Notes under the pieces: model-generated
Databases searched by the model: none
What the model was told of the DNA's origin: nothing
Seen by the model: only the letters and a program-made list of their open reading frames with translations
Program-made: the position numbers and the translations under genes
Origin: Plasmopara viticola
Taxonomy: Eukaryota; Oomycota; Peronosporomycetes; Peronosporales; Peronosporaceae
Assembly: GCA_001695595.3 (NCBI GenBank)
Contig: MBPM02000042.1
Span: 372,001 to 436,000 of the forward strand
Length of the DNA: 64,000 nucleotides
Direction: 5' to 3'
Shown: piece by piece, positions 1 through 10,409 of the stretch
Layout: the number at the start of each line of letters is the position of its first letter
Numbering within the stretch: the stretch's first letter is position 1

Positions 1-2346
1 AGCAAGCACTGAGTACAACGTCGTCAGCAAAAACACCACGCGATCAGTGTCCGAAAACTGACAACTTTGCTCCATCGAAGCAAGCACCAAGTCAAGCAGC
101 TTCTTGCTCTTGTCGCCACTTTGCGCCAGAGAATAGTCACCATCAACTGGAAAGTCATGCAGCAAGTCCGTCATGCGAGGACGTTGGAGAGACGGAAACA
201 AGTGGTCGTACAGGATCGAGACGACGTGGTCGTGCTTTTGCTCGTCAAACAACCGTCGGGCCTCGGAGCAAATGTCCGAGAAGCGCAGGCCGGATAGTTT
301 CTCGTCCAAAATGGCCAACGTGATGACCGGATTCGCCTGGAGATTTGGCAATGCCACACAAAACGCAACATTGGAATCGTCCTTGACTGCTTGCAATTGA
401 CAAAATTTGTCCCGGCATTGCATGAACGATTGCTGGGCTCGCTGAGGACTGCCGTCTCGCTCGTCCATGCGTGCCAGAAGCCAGAGTAACCGCAGGAATT
501 CAGTTTCTGAAGGACAGCTCGTCGGCTCGTTCAGATCCTCTCGCCACCCAAACTCAAACAAGAGCTTCTGCGCTTGATCTCGTAAGGCGTCAACGACCCG
601 TCGCTGCCGCCGCCTCCTTTGTCCACGCACTGGTTGCTGCAAAACCCGATCAAAGTGCATTTCTAGAAGAAAGAGCTGAGCACCCAGACTCAAGCCCGTT
701 CCTTGCCAACGACTGCTATGACGGACAGCGTGGTCGGTCACGGTGATCACAGAAGCTTGCAGTGGTCGTGCAGCGTTGAGCTCCCCATTCAGTGCTCTTT
801 CGAGCCACAGACAGACTTGATAGACATCTTCGCCATCCGTTCCAAGCTTCACGTGAGACCATTGACCACATTGGTTTAAATAGCATCGCATCCAATCCCC
901 AAGTCGCCGACGTCGTGCATCTCCCGCAGCGTCAAGAAACGTCAATAGTTGCGTTGCATTGACACAATCCACACGCGAGGGTGCCGTCGCGACGGGTGGG
1001 TTTTGCACACGGGCCTGAGAAGACGGAAGCTGCGTACGCGACGCCAATACAAAGGACGGTAGTGTCAACAGAGTGCGTCCATCGGCATTAGATACACGAA
1101 ACGCCGTCCCCACCAGTGTCACGTTAAGAGGGGGCAGCCACTGAATCAACGTACAAGCGTCCTCTTCCTCGCTCGTCACCACGTCGGGCAGAAAAGCTTT
1201 CAACTGGTACGCCAAATCCACTTCGCGCGCTTTCTTGACGGCAGCCGCATGTTCTTCTCGCAATCGCTCTTCGTGGCGGCGAGACTTTCGTCGTTTCGGC
1301 TGGCGCGCCATCACGTCTGTACCACCTACGCTACTGTCTTGAGTATCGTTGTCAGACATGCCTGGTATAAGACACGATTCCAACACAAGAGCTGGTCCAG
1401 GCGAAACAATCTTGTGTGCCACGTCAGCCTCGGCACAAACGTTCGCGCTCAAGTCTACCGTGCTCTCGATCCCATTCTCCTCAATATCCTCCTCGTGCCT
1501 TGTGTCCTCTTGTTGAAAACCGACCGAGATCTCCACGTCAATCTGCATCACATCGACGTCCTCGATTCGATCGAGCTCTTCATAAATCTCTAGCAATACC
1601 AATCCCAGTCGCGTCCACGACGCCTCTTGCAGCGCGTACCTCCTCGACTGCCTCTTCCTCTCTAGTGCATCCTTCCTCTCTCGTTGCAACTCTCGTCGCT
1701 TTTGCCCTTCATTGGCCGCAATCTCCTTGAAATGCTGCAGCTTTTTCAACACCCGTCTCCTTCCTGTCCATTCTCGTGCTGGCAAAGGCCGAGCTCGTTT
1801 CTTGTGGCCGTCAAGCACCTCTAACGTAGCACACATTGGATCCTTCTCGCGCAGGTACTGGGCCACGCTCTCGTACGCTTCTGCGTCCCCAATCTGGTGC
1901 AAAACTTGCGCCAATGTCTCGACCAATGGCCAGTACGTCGCATCCACGCACAGGCCTTCTTCCAGCGTCCGCCGGGCGAGCCACCACTTGCCCGTCTCGA
2001 CGGCACACGTCGCCATCTGATACCAGACCACAACGTCCGTGGCGTCCAAGGCTAAAGCAGCCGCAAAGTAGTCAAGGGCGGACTCAAACGACTGGGCCTC
2101 TTGCTCCATCGTGGCAATGTTTTTGTTGCATAGATACTCGAGGCGTGGACTCACGTGGACGTGGCCGTTCAGGAGGTTGAGGTACAGCCGCTTGGCCTCC
2201 GTCGTCTCGTGTTGCTGCTGGGCACGCAGGGCACGCTCGTACATGGCAGCATTGTCGGCGTCTTGCGCTTCCTCGGTCGCACGCGCTTGGGCGAGATGGT
2301 CCCGGGACGCGCCACCTGCCACGTTCAAAGCTGCCCATGATGCCAT
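1..2346 (-). CDS. CABIN1/HIR3-like histone-chaperone complex subunit, N-terminal 782 residues (partial)
   Basis: I translated the minus strand by hand from the ATG at 2346. It is open without a stop or intron to base 1, so 782 codons are present and the C-terminus lies off the left edge. Residues about 33-170 form TPR-like helices, including ALDYFAAALALD, VVVWYQMATCAVETGKW and the following ARRTLEEGL, with a WPLVETLAQVLHQIGD segment. That arrangement is typical of CABIN1 (animals) and HIR3 (yeast). A basic, charged linker with acidic runs follows, then a long helical region. Family members scaffold the HIRA/HIR complex, which deposits histone H3-H4 independently of replication in the nucleus. 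The family call rests on the TPR pattern alone, so another TPR scaffold is possible. Short plus-strand ORFs across this interval are antisense shadows. Confidence 0.65.
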   Translation of the reverse strand, partial: MASWAALNVAGGASRDHLAQARATEEAQDADNAAMYERALRAQQQHETTEAKRLYLNLLNGHVHVSPRLEYLCNKNIATMEQEAQSFESALDYFAAALALDATDVVVWYQMATCAVETGKWWLARRTLEEGLCVDATYWPLVETLAQVLHQIGDAEAYESVAQYLREKDPMCATLEVLDGHKKRARPLPAREWTGRRRVLKKLQHFKEIAANEGQKRRELQRERKDALERKRQSRRYALQEASWTRLGLVLLEIYEELDRIEDVDVMQIDVEISVGFQQEDTRHEEDIEENGIESTVDLSANVCAEADVAHKIVSPGPALVLESCLIPGMSDNDTQDSSVGGTDVMARQPKRRKSRRHEERLREEHAAAVKKAREVDLAYQLKAFLPDVVTSEEEDACTLIQWLPPLNVTLVGTAFRVSNADGRTLLTLPSFVLASRTQLPSSQARVQNPPVATAPSRVDCVNATQLLTFLDAAGDARRRRLGDWMRCYLNQCGQWSHVKLGTDGEDVYQVCLWLERALNGELNAARPLQASVITVTDHAVRHSSRWQGTGLSLGAQLFLLEMHFDRVLQQPVRGQRRRRQRRVVDALRDQAQKLLFEFGWREDLNEPTSCPSETEFLRLLWLLARMDERDGSPQRAQQSFMQCRDKFCQLQAVKDDSNVAFCVALPNLQANPVITLAILDEKLSGLRFSDICSEARRLFDEQKHDHVVSILYDHLFPSLQRPRMTDLLHDFPVDGDYSLAQSGDKSKKLLDLVLASMEQSCQFSDTDRVVFLLTTLYSVLA

Positions 2347-3028
2347 GGACCAAGGCACTCTCAGCTTCTTTGTGTGTACATACCCCGCGTGGGCTTTGGG
2401 CTTAATCTTGATTACATCGCATAGAATTCATTGAAAGTAGGGTTTTTTGCGTAGGGATAAAAACCCAGGTCTTTGAAGGCTTGAGACTTAGAAGTTGACA
2501 TTTTATCTACTCATGATAGTATAGACTAAGTTCTATAATAAATGAAAAATAGTGTACTACGATAAAATGCTATTCTATTATATGAGTAATAGGACTCAAT
2601 GGTATGTACTCAAGATTATTAGTTTTTTATGATTAGGCCTTTTTTATCTTAATTTTCTTAAATATAGATTAAAAAAATTCAGAACATTATTCTAATATAT
2701 CGAACACTTGTAATATATGTGTTATTAATATAGATAAGCTCTGTTATAGATACTAACAAAATATAAATGTTTATTTCAGAAGCTCTGTTCCTGTATCAGT
2801 AATATTTTTAAGAATAGTATTTTATATAGATATACTATTCATATACAATTCGTACATCTTTCGTAAGCAAGTCGATTCTAAAGATAGAGGTATCCGAATC
2901 CAGGCAACATGTCTTAAGCCGCAGAGGACGTGGTCGACATCATCAAGACTATTGATAGCGACCCAACAATAGAAGCCGTCCGAGCTCGACGTCAACGGTC
3001 CGCCACGTATAGTTGCGACCCTTTTCAT
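2347..3028. other. Intergenic, strongly AT-rich
   Basis: From about 2440 to 2870 the sequence is very rich in A and T, with homopolymer runs and no sustained frame on either strand. It separates the upstream region of the minus-strand CABIN1-like gene from the promoter of the plus-strand gene at 3093, so both genes start outward from it. I see no repeat or RNA gene. Confidence 0.6.
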
Positions 3029-3048
3029 CTCATTCCTCCACTTCCTCC
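3029..3048 (+). promoter_or_regulatory. Oomycete initiator (Inr) plus FPR-like core promoter
   Basis: CTCATTCC followed at once by a CCACTTCC pyrimidine tract resembles the oomycete Inr-FPR supra-motif (TCATTYY then CAWTTTNYY, here with an inserted C). It lies about 60 nt before the ATG at 3093, the usual distance, and supports that start over nearby alternatives. Confidence 0.6.
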
Positions 3049-3092
3049 GTGCTCGAAATTCGCCAACCCCACGTCGGTTGTCGACTGCACCC

Positions 3093-4714
3093 ATGAGCAC
3101 TGCAAACGACCCCGTTCGATTCGGTGATGTGATTAAATTGCAGACCAAGTCAGCGTTTGTCGAGTCGGCCTCCACTCCGTGTCTGGGATTCCTCGAATTG
3201 ATGAATAAAGCACAGACGCCAGTGCTGGTGGTCCCTCCCGTCAAAGACGAAGTCAAGGATCGGTTCGTCGAAATCGACTTTATCATGTACGGTTGCAATT
3301 CCGTCGAATCTAGTCGATAAAAAACAGGTTTTGATAATGTCTCTGCTTGTGTCATGACAGTGCTCCCATCCGAAGCGACAAGCCTCCGGCCAATGGCACG
3401 CCATTGCTCTTCGAGACGCCATTCGTGCTTCGAACGTCGGACGGGAAAGATGGCAGCACGTATTCGTTAAACAACAAAGTGGCTGGTCAACGGGATGCCA
3501 TTAGCTTGCAGGTTTCTTCGACCAAAGGCGAAATGTACATGCAAGTGGAGAAAGAGGGGTGTACGACCGCCACAGAGTTGTGCTACGGGACAGACGGGCT
3601 CAGTCTCCGCGTTGTGGACTCGAACCGCGTTCGAAAGACGCTGAACCACCTGTTGTCGCATGTCGTGAGGCCAAAGAGCGACATGCTCGGCGGTCTCGTC
3701 ACGTGCGGGGGTAAAGGGTCTACTCTTACGTTTAGCTTTCAGCGTTCAGTCGATGCGGACGGCCAGGTGAAGACGGAGACGATCAAGTTAATCAAAAACC
3801 CGCAAGCTCGTCGCTCGAGCATTGAGAGTCTTGGACCAGCCAAGGTCGATCAACTCGGTCGGGCCGATCGCATTGATAGTAGCGAGTTCTCTGACGTCGA
3901 CGCCCTGAGTCGCTCGAGCAGCATGGCCGGTTTCGGCTCGAATCCTGCCAGTCCCCGTAGCACTTCCATGACGAGTGGATTGGCAACGCCTGTCAATGCC
4001 GTAGCCGTCGCTGAACGTCTTGCCGTGGTGCCGGATGTAGACGACTCCGTAACGACCACGGCTGGAACAAAGAGTGCGCCTCCCGTTTCGAATGAGATGG
4101 CGTCCTCTGCAATTGCTACGGACGATGAGCCTCAGCGTGCAACGGTCGCTGTCTCTCCTTCGAAGCCTGTCGCTACCACTGCCTCTCCTTTAAAGCCTGT
4201 CACGAATAAAGCCAAGGCAAAGGCTTCTCCGGCTTCATCACCAGTGAAAGCGGTCGCTTCTGTATCATCGCTTACGACGGAGAAAGCTGAGACGAAGTTG
4301 GTTGAGGCCGAGCCCGTGAAGACTGAGTCAGTCTTAGTTGAGGCTCAAGCACTCATGTCAGATGAACCAAAGGCTCAGGTTGAGAGCTCGGCCCACGCTG
4401 CTCCTGCTACGACCACTTCTGTGCCAGCGTCTACTGTTGTCGCCACTACAGCGCCGCGCGAGCTTAAGACCGTCGTTGCCGATGCGTCGACTTTCCCTCC
4501 AATGCCGGTCATCAACGGCCCGGCACCGGCACCCATAGTGTCGTCTCCAAAGGCATCGCCACCGTCTTCGACTACTGTGAAAGCCGTCGCAACGCCAACG
4601 AACGTCTCGCTAGCACCCAAGATGTTAAAAGATGAGGAACTGGCGAAATTGAAAGCCGAAGCCGAGATAGAGGATTTACATTCCGCATGCGGTGCCACGT
4701 GCAGCATCATGTGA
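3093..4714 (+). CDS. Two-exon protein of unknown function with Ala/Ser/Pro/Thr-rich middle and C-terminal CaaX box
   Basis: Exon 1 is 3093-3286 and exon 2 is 3361-4714. The 74-nt intron (3287-3360) starts GTACGG and ends GACAG, and splicing it restores one frame of 515 residues. The first ~170 residues look globular, with FGDVIKLQTKSAF near the start and a beta-rich stretch, and could be a beta-trefoil (MIR-like) fold; that is a guess. Residues ~190-480 are low complexity, with Ser-Pro-x-Lys-Pro repeats. A charged helix (DEELAKLKAEAEIEDLH) precedes the end, CGATCSIM. The last four residues fit a CaaX box with Met at the end, as farnesyltransferase prefers, and the cysteine four residues upstream could be palmitoylated. 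I infer a peripheral membrane adaptor. I do not recognise the family. Confidence 0.75.
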
Positions 4715-4768
4715 GCGCATCATCGCAGTAGATAGTCGCTCCGGTCATCCTAATTTACTAAATAACCT

Positions 4769-7631
4769 TTACGAAACCGTATCGTACATATCCACCATTC
4801 CTCCACGATCGATGCGATCGCTCTCGTTAATTTTTTCGACGTCGTAACCATCCTTTCGCTTCTCTTGTTCGCGTTGCAGCGCTGCACTTGCACTCTGTTC
4901 GAGCTCTTGGCGTTCACGGGCAGACTCGTCCACTATGGCACTGACCATGAAGCCGTCCTTGTCCATATAAGGCTCCGCTAACAAGCCACGCTGCTGTATC
5001 CTCGTGCTACGGAAACGCTCGTTGGTGTTTTCCAGCATCAGTGGAACGTAGATTGGATCCACGTAACGTGCCAGCGCGTGTCGGACGAAATACAGTTGCA
5101 AGGCTGTCGAGGGGGAGCAAAAGCTCACGCCGCGAGGTGCGTGTGGACGCCGGCAATCGTGGACGGCCTGGGCCCGTTCCAACGCGTCTGCGGCCGTGAT
5201 GCCGTAGAGACGGCCGAGCAACAATGCTGCCACGAGCCCTGTTCGACCGTGCCCGAGACGGCTGAAAATGTACAGGTTTTTGCCGTCACGAAGCCGCGGT
5301 TCGAGCTGCTGGTCGAGAAAGGCCATCAGTTCGTCCCTGTCCGGGACCCCGTCGTGGGGTATAGGAAAAGACAAGAACTCGAGCTGCATCGAGCCCACGT
5401 GCACGAACGCTCGCGATGCCTTGGCAGCCTGTTGCTTTGCCACTTGGAGCTTCTGTTCTAGTGTCTCTCGTGCTTCCTTCACCATCCTCTTATCCGCCTC
5501 AGAGTCCTTTGTTTCCAAGTCTCCTGATGCAATAATACCATGTTTCGCATCAAACGCGTCCAGTTCGTGTTGAGCGAACGCGACAGAGCGCTTACTGACC
5601 GTCTCTGCACCTTTGAGCGCCCTGCAAAGAGCGTCGTACTTGGTGCGCACTTGACGCTCATAATCCCCACCGACGTCGTCCGTCGCGAAGCGAGCGACTT
5701 CTTCCCGCGTCATGAAACACACAAACACACTGATCTGCTGCAAGAGAATCGTTGTGGCAAAATCCGTACGTGAGACGAGTCGTCGTGCTTGGTGAAAAGC
5801 CGGCCCGACGGGACAAGTGCCCGCCAGTACGCGAGCTCGAAGGACCCAGTGCGACGTGTCTGCGGGGCCTGTGTGCTTCTCTTGAAACAATCTGTAGGCT
5901 GCCATGTCTTCGATCACGACTTGCGAGTCCTCGGCCACTCTCTCGTCTTGGGCCAAACGTCGACGAGCGCCGATCCGTGGCAATCTCGACAGCATCTTTT
6001 TCATCCCGTGACTGGGATGCCACGTGGTGGCGGCAACCGGCGAAGAAGCACCAGGTGCTGATGCCTGTCGCCATCGTTGCATCCCTCGACGCATTCGTTC
6101 GTTCCGTTGCCAAAGGAGGAAAGCGTACACTTTGCTTGCTCCAAGCTGTCGACGTTCATGAAGCTCTAGCGCATCGATCGAAGCTTCAAACGCCATCTTT
6201 TGTCCACCCAGACGTTCCTTTTCTCGCCTTCTATTCGCCACACGTCGAGTCCAAGCTTGTAAAACACGAGCCGCATCGTCTCGCTCTTGCGTCTCTTGTC
6301 GTGCACGATGGTGGGACACGTAGTCCCGCCAACACCGCCATGCAAAACCGACAGTGACCAGCAGCAATCGGTGCACAATCGCTTCAAGATGTCGTCGACC
6401 CACTTGTGCTGGTACGATCAAGTCTTGCTGAGCAATCAAAACGTAGCGGATGCGAGTCATTGGAGCCCACGGCATACCCACAGCCGTGTTGGCGAACCTG
6501 TCGCCTGAAACGCACGCGTCAGTCTCAAAACGCACAGCATCTTCTTCACGCAAAGAGGCTGCGCATCCGATTGCCTCCATCCACTCACGAAAGTGCCATG
6601 TGCCTTGACTCAGCTCGTGATAAAACTTGGCATCCTCTTGACGTGAAAGTGGCACGGCGCGAAGGGCTGCTGCCGTCTCGGTCAGGATTTCACTCAAGAC
6701 AGAAGACGTTGGAAACCTGGTCGATCTCGCAGCGTCTGTTCTAGTGCCGTCGCTTGCGTTGCACTGTTCATGGCGCTCCAGTCGTCCTCCTTCTCGCTCG
6801 CGTCGAAATATACCACGAGCAATCTGTTCCGCCTTCACGACTGCTCGCAATGCCTCCAACTGTGACGAGAACACGCCAATTGCCAGCGGCCAGTAGGTTT
6901 CAAAGTCGCCTTCCGTCACGTGCCAGCCAGGGAGCGTCAGGTTTGCACGAAAGGAGCCGTTTGGTAACGTTTCGACGCCTCGGAGATAGAGCACACGGTG
7001 ATACAACGTGCCGTCTCTTGAGCTAGTAGCAGCCTCTTGAGTTATCAACGTGCCGTGGAGGAGCTCGCGTGACCACCGCGAACACTCGGAGGCGTGGAAG
7101 AAAACGTGCGTTCCAGTAGCAAGTGCGCGTTGAGGGGCGGGCTGAGGAGACGGTAAAGTACAGAGACGAGATGCCTTCGCCCTTGCTGTAGCCGGCGGTT
7201 GAGCCAGAGATTCGCGTGTGTTTGATCGATCGAAACGAACGGTGTGAGTCGCGAAAGAAGGAATCTGTAGACCACGACAGACACGTCAGACGACCAACTT
7301 TGATCCACGTTGCGCTACGTACGATGTGGATGGCATCCGTGCACCTAAAACAAAGGGCAAGAGTGCAATCAGTACAAGTGAAAGAAACGCCCACGGTGCC
7401 ACACTCTTCGCATAGACGTCGTCCATCATTGCTTTCAGCGTTGCACTCGACGTGGATTTTGAGCTCGGCTTCGGTCAGATCGGGAAAGTTTGCCACGATC
7501 CATGCCGCTACAAAGTCGGATCCGTTCCTCGATCGCTCACTATCGATCGTGTGGCTGAGACCGTGCGCCGTCACTTGATCCGCTAGCTCCTCCTCTTTCC
7601 ACGGCTCCAGTTGCCTCGACATCACCATCAT
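4769..7631 (-). CDS. B-box zinc finger / tyrosine-phosphatase-like protein with Ser in place of the catalytic Cys (pseudophosphatase)
   Basis: Exon 1 is 7323-7631 and exon 2 is 4769-7264. The 58-nt intron (7265-7322) has a GTACGT donor, a CTGAC branch-like site and a CTACAG acceptor. Splicing gives 934 residues. Residues ~76-112 form a B-box: CEEC, CTDC, CFRC, then two His completed by the start of exon 2. The middle is Arg/Trp-rich with IQ-like helices (VLQAWTRRVANRRREKE). The C-terminal third carries a dual-specificity/tyrosine-phosphatase-like domain whose P-loop reads IFSRLGHGRTG, where active enzymes have HCxxGxxR. The codon at 5261-5263 reads Ser (AGC), so Cys is replaced while the Arg and following TG are kept. 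I infer a phosphate-binding but catalytically dead scaffold, as in STYX-type proteins. Translation may start at any of the clustered ATGs at 7631, 7628 or 7622. Confidence 0.75.
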
Positions 7632-7931
7632 CTGCTACAGCAAAGGTCACGTGTTAATCATCACCGGGGACTTACTACCAGCGACACTTGCTCCGTTATA
7701 CAGTGAAACGTCGCTATGGACAACGGAAAGAAACAACTTTAAGAAAGAGGCACGGGGTTTGTATTCGTAAACGTCAAGACAAGTGCAAGCTCTCGGCAAA
7801 CACAGAGCTTCACAAAGACTCCTCACGCGTGCAAACGTCTCCATCCTTCACCTCGTCAATAAGCTCGTCGCTCGACTCTTCTGTGTTGTGTGTGTTGTAT
7901 GTGTTGTGTCGATCGTCCACGCTGCTGGTAC
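7632..7931. other. Intergenic spacer between two minus-strand genes
   Basis: This 300-bp stretch holds the upstream region of the B-box/phosphatase-like gene and the downstream region of the CNOT4-like gene. An imperfect TGTGTTG-type repeat lies at about 7882-7912, probably in the 3' untranslated region of the CNOT4-like gene. I see no gene. Confidence 0.5.
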
Positions 7932-10409
7932 CTAGCTGTTGTTGATCAATGAGCCCGAATGGCGGTACAACTCGCCACGGAAATCGCTGTGCAGGCTCAA
8001 TTGATCGGGTCCACTGTCCGAGAAGGGCATTGAATCAGCAAACCCAAGTCCGGAAAAGTTGGCCGAGAAACTACCAGACGACTGCAAGGCCGAATCATAA
8101 AACAACGCGCCACTCGATGCTCGTCGACTGCCCCACGTATCCGGTGAAGACAAAGACCCGCCCAGGCTCTGGCTGCGCTCAAAGAGTCGACGGCCTGTGC
8201 CCGTGCTACGACCCGCACTTGGTCCCGCATCCGACAGACTCGGATAATCTCCACCAAAGCTTATGTTGACATTCGGCAGCATTTGCTGAAGAAACGCCAG
8301 TCCTTCAGACCCGCCGCTTAGACCGCGGCTTCCTTCAAACGGCACGTGCTTGCTGCTAAAATCGCGATCGTACGTATCCACGGGCGGAGGTGGGGGCAGA
8401 GGCGCCCGGTGCAAAGGCTGTTGCGAGCTGCCAAGAGCTGAGAAATCGGAAAGCGCGGTCGTTGAAAAGTCCGAGGAAGGGGCACTGTGCGAAGCATCAA
8501 AGCCTCCAAACGCGCTCTTATTCTTGACCGTCGTTCCATCCAGCAGCTCGTAACGAGCACTGGAGTGTTGTAGACCGCCATGGCTGGTTTCTGCAGCGTT
8601 TGCAAAGGAAAAGCGTGAAGTGTGGGCATCCTTTGGTGGCGCTGCTACAGGAGGACTATGTGTTAGTGGCGTCGAAGCCAAGTCGACACCAAGGAGCCCT
8701 GCTAGCGCTTCCGACGATTCATTGCGCTGACTAAAGATCGCATCAATCGATGCAAAGGAGGACGACGAAGTGGCAGAAGCTGAGACTCCAGAAGTTGTCA
8801 ACGGAAACGGGTCGAGTTGAGTGTCGGACAAAGTCGACGATCCCCATAGCTCACCAGCTGCTGGAGACTCCGACGTGGCATCCCGTCCACTACTCGCACC
8901 ATGAAGCCGTCCTTCGAATCCAAGCCCAAACGGATTGTAAAGCTCGGTCGTCCTCGTTCCATTCAACTCGTCACGCTCCGTCTGAGAAACGACTGGGGTC
9001 GGAAACGGCTGTGCCCACGCCGGCTGCTCTGTACTCGTTCCGGTCGCCAATTTCAACGCCTCCAACGGTCCAATCACGGCTTCAGTACCTCGCTCTTTGT
9101 CTTCTTCTCGGCTCGTATCGACCCGTAGCTCGGGTTTTCTGTAAACTACCCCATCGACAGACGTACTCCCGCTGTGTCCCGCGACAATATTGCCATACGA
9201 ATGACCCCGGGTCAATGGGAGATAGCCACTACTGTGTCTTCGCTCACTCTGATCGGGGGACAACGACCCCGAGCTACTCCGATCTTCGGCACTCTGTCGA
9301 AGTTTCGAGATCGCAGCTGCGCTCTGTGCATGTCGCTGAGAATCCCCAAACGGATCGTCGCTCTGTGATCGACACCCTGCCGGGCTTGGCCCCAACGACC
9401 GTGGTCGACTCGTACTTCGACTCGGTCGATGGGGCGGTGGAAAGTGCGTCCCTTCTCGTTCCTGCACCTGGCCATTGGCCATCGACAGCTCCCGGAACGC
9501 AGCCTTGCCCGAATGGAGCGCTACACACACAGGGCCACATTCAGTCAACATTTTTGCAAGTGTACCAGACCAAAGCACCCCCTAATTGTACCCGACTGCA
9601 TTTCTTCTTTGGTAAAACTATCATCGTCGTCGCCTAATTCGTGCAAATAGAGACACTCGGGATTGTTGCATTGCATATTGCGCAAAAAAAAGTTGCAATA
9701 CTTGGTCGTGCCAAACGACGCCCTACCCCGAGAAGAAACCAGTAAATACCGGGATACATGCACCACGTGAAAAGCGAGACGTACCGTAATAAACTCCCAT
9801 CTAAATAGTACCCGTCAATAGCAATGATACAGCATAACGCGTCTTCTTTGAGCGCAAACGTAATGTACGCACTCGCCGTGGCGTTCGCTCGGTCCATGGT
9901 CAAGTGACTCTTGTTCACGACGGCCTTGACAATCTTGCCATATTGCCCAAAACACTCGGTTGAACGTAAAATGTCCTCTTCGGCAAACTGAACGGGGAGG
10001 CCAATGACGTACACCAAGTTTCGCTGCATCACGCGCACGTTCTGGAGACTCTTGCGATTCACCGTGGCGTTCTTGGCCTGTGCTGCCGACCGACGCTCAC
10101 TCTTTTCCTTTAATTTGCGCTGTTTTGTGCGTCGTACCACCCTACGTCACTGCCATCAGTACAAACATCGTAGCACACGGTACCGCACGCTACGTACTCG
10201 TCGCGGTTAAGTAAATTCTTTTGCTTTGAAAGCTCAGCATACGGCTGTCGACAGGCGGGACACAGTCCGTTGTATTCATTTTTAATCTGATGCCAGCACC
10301 AGAGACAGACTTGGTAGCCACACGGGCAAGCGTTGAACGTCTGGTCCGTAATGTCCAGCTCCTCCATACACAGTGGGCAGCAGTCGGGCTCGTCGTTGCA
10401 ATCAGCCAT
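7932..10409 (-). CDS. CNOT4: CNOT4/NOT4-like RING E3 ubiquitin ligase of the CCR4-NOT complex
   Basis: There are four exons on the minus strand: 10198-10409, 9785-10141, 9592-9722 and 7932-9520. The introns are 56, 62 and 71 nt (10142-10197, 9723-9784, 9521-9591); all start GTAC and end TAG, and splicing gives one 762-residue frame. The N-terminus is the CNOT4 C4C4 RING (CPLCMEEL, CGYQVCLWCW, GLCPACRQPY). A basic linker and an RRM follow (NLVYVIGLP, FGQYGKIVKAVVN, ASAYITF), then a CCCH finger (TKYCNFFLRNMQC, CLYLHELGDD) and the family's SFTKEEMQ tail. About 530 Ser/Gly-rich residues complete the protein. NOT4 ubiquitinates ribosome and proteasome substrates and links translation quality control to mRNA decay. 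The RING-RRM-CCCH order is diagnostic. Only the exact start of exon 4 is less certain. Confidence 0.93.

Noticed and set aside
1249..1593. Plus-strand ORFs across the first 2.4 kb
   Set aside because: The minus strand has one uninterrupted 782-codon frame here, so the plus-strand ORFs are shadows.
5752..6357. 201-residue plus-strand ORF
   Set aside because: Antisense to the long exon of the B-box/phosphatase-like gene; low-information Arg/Ser-rich sequence.
8750..9637. 295-residue plus-strand ORF
   Set aside because: It is antisense to exon 4 of the CNOT4-like gene, which has a consistent four-exon structure and diagnostic domains; the plus-strand product has no motif.
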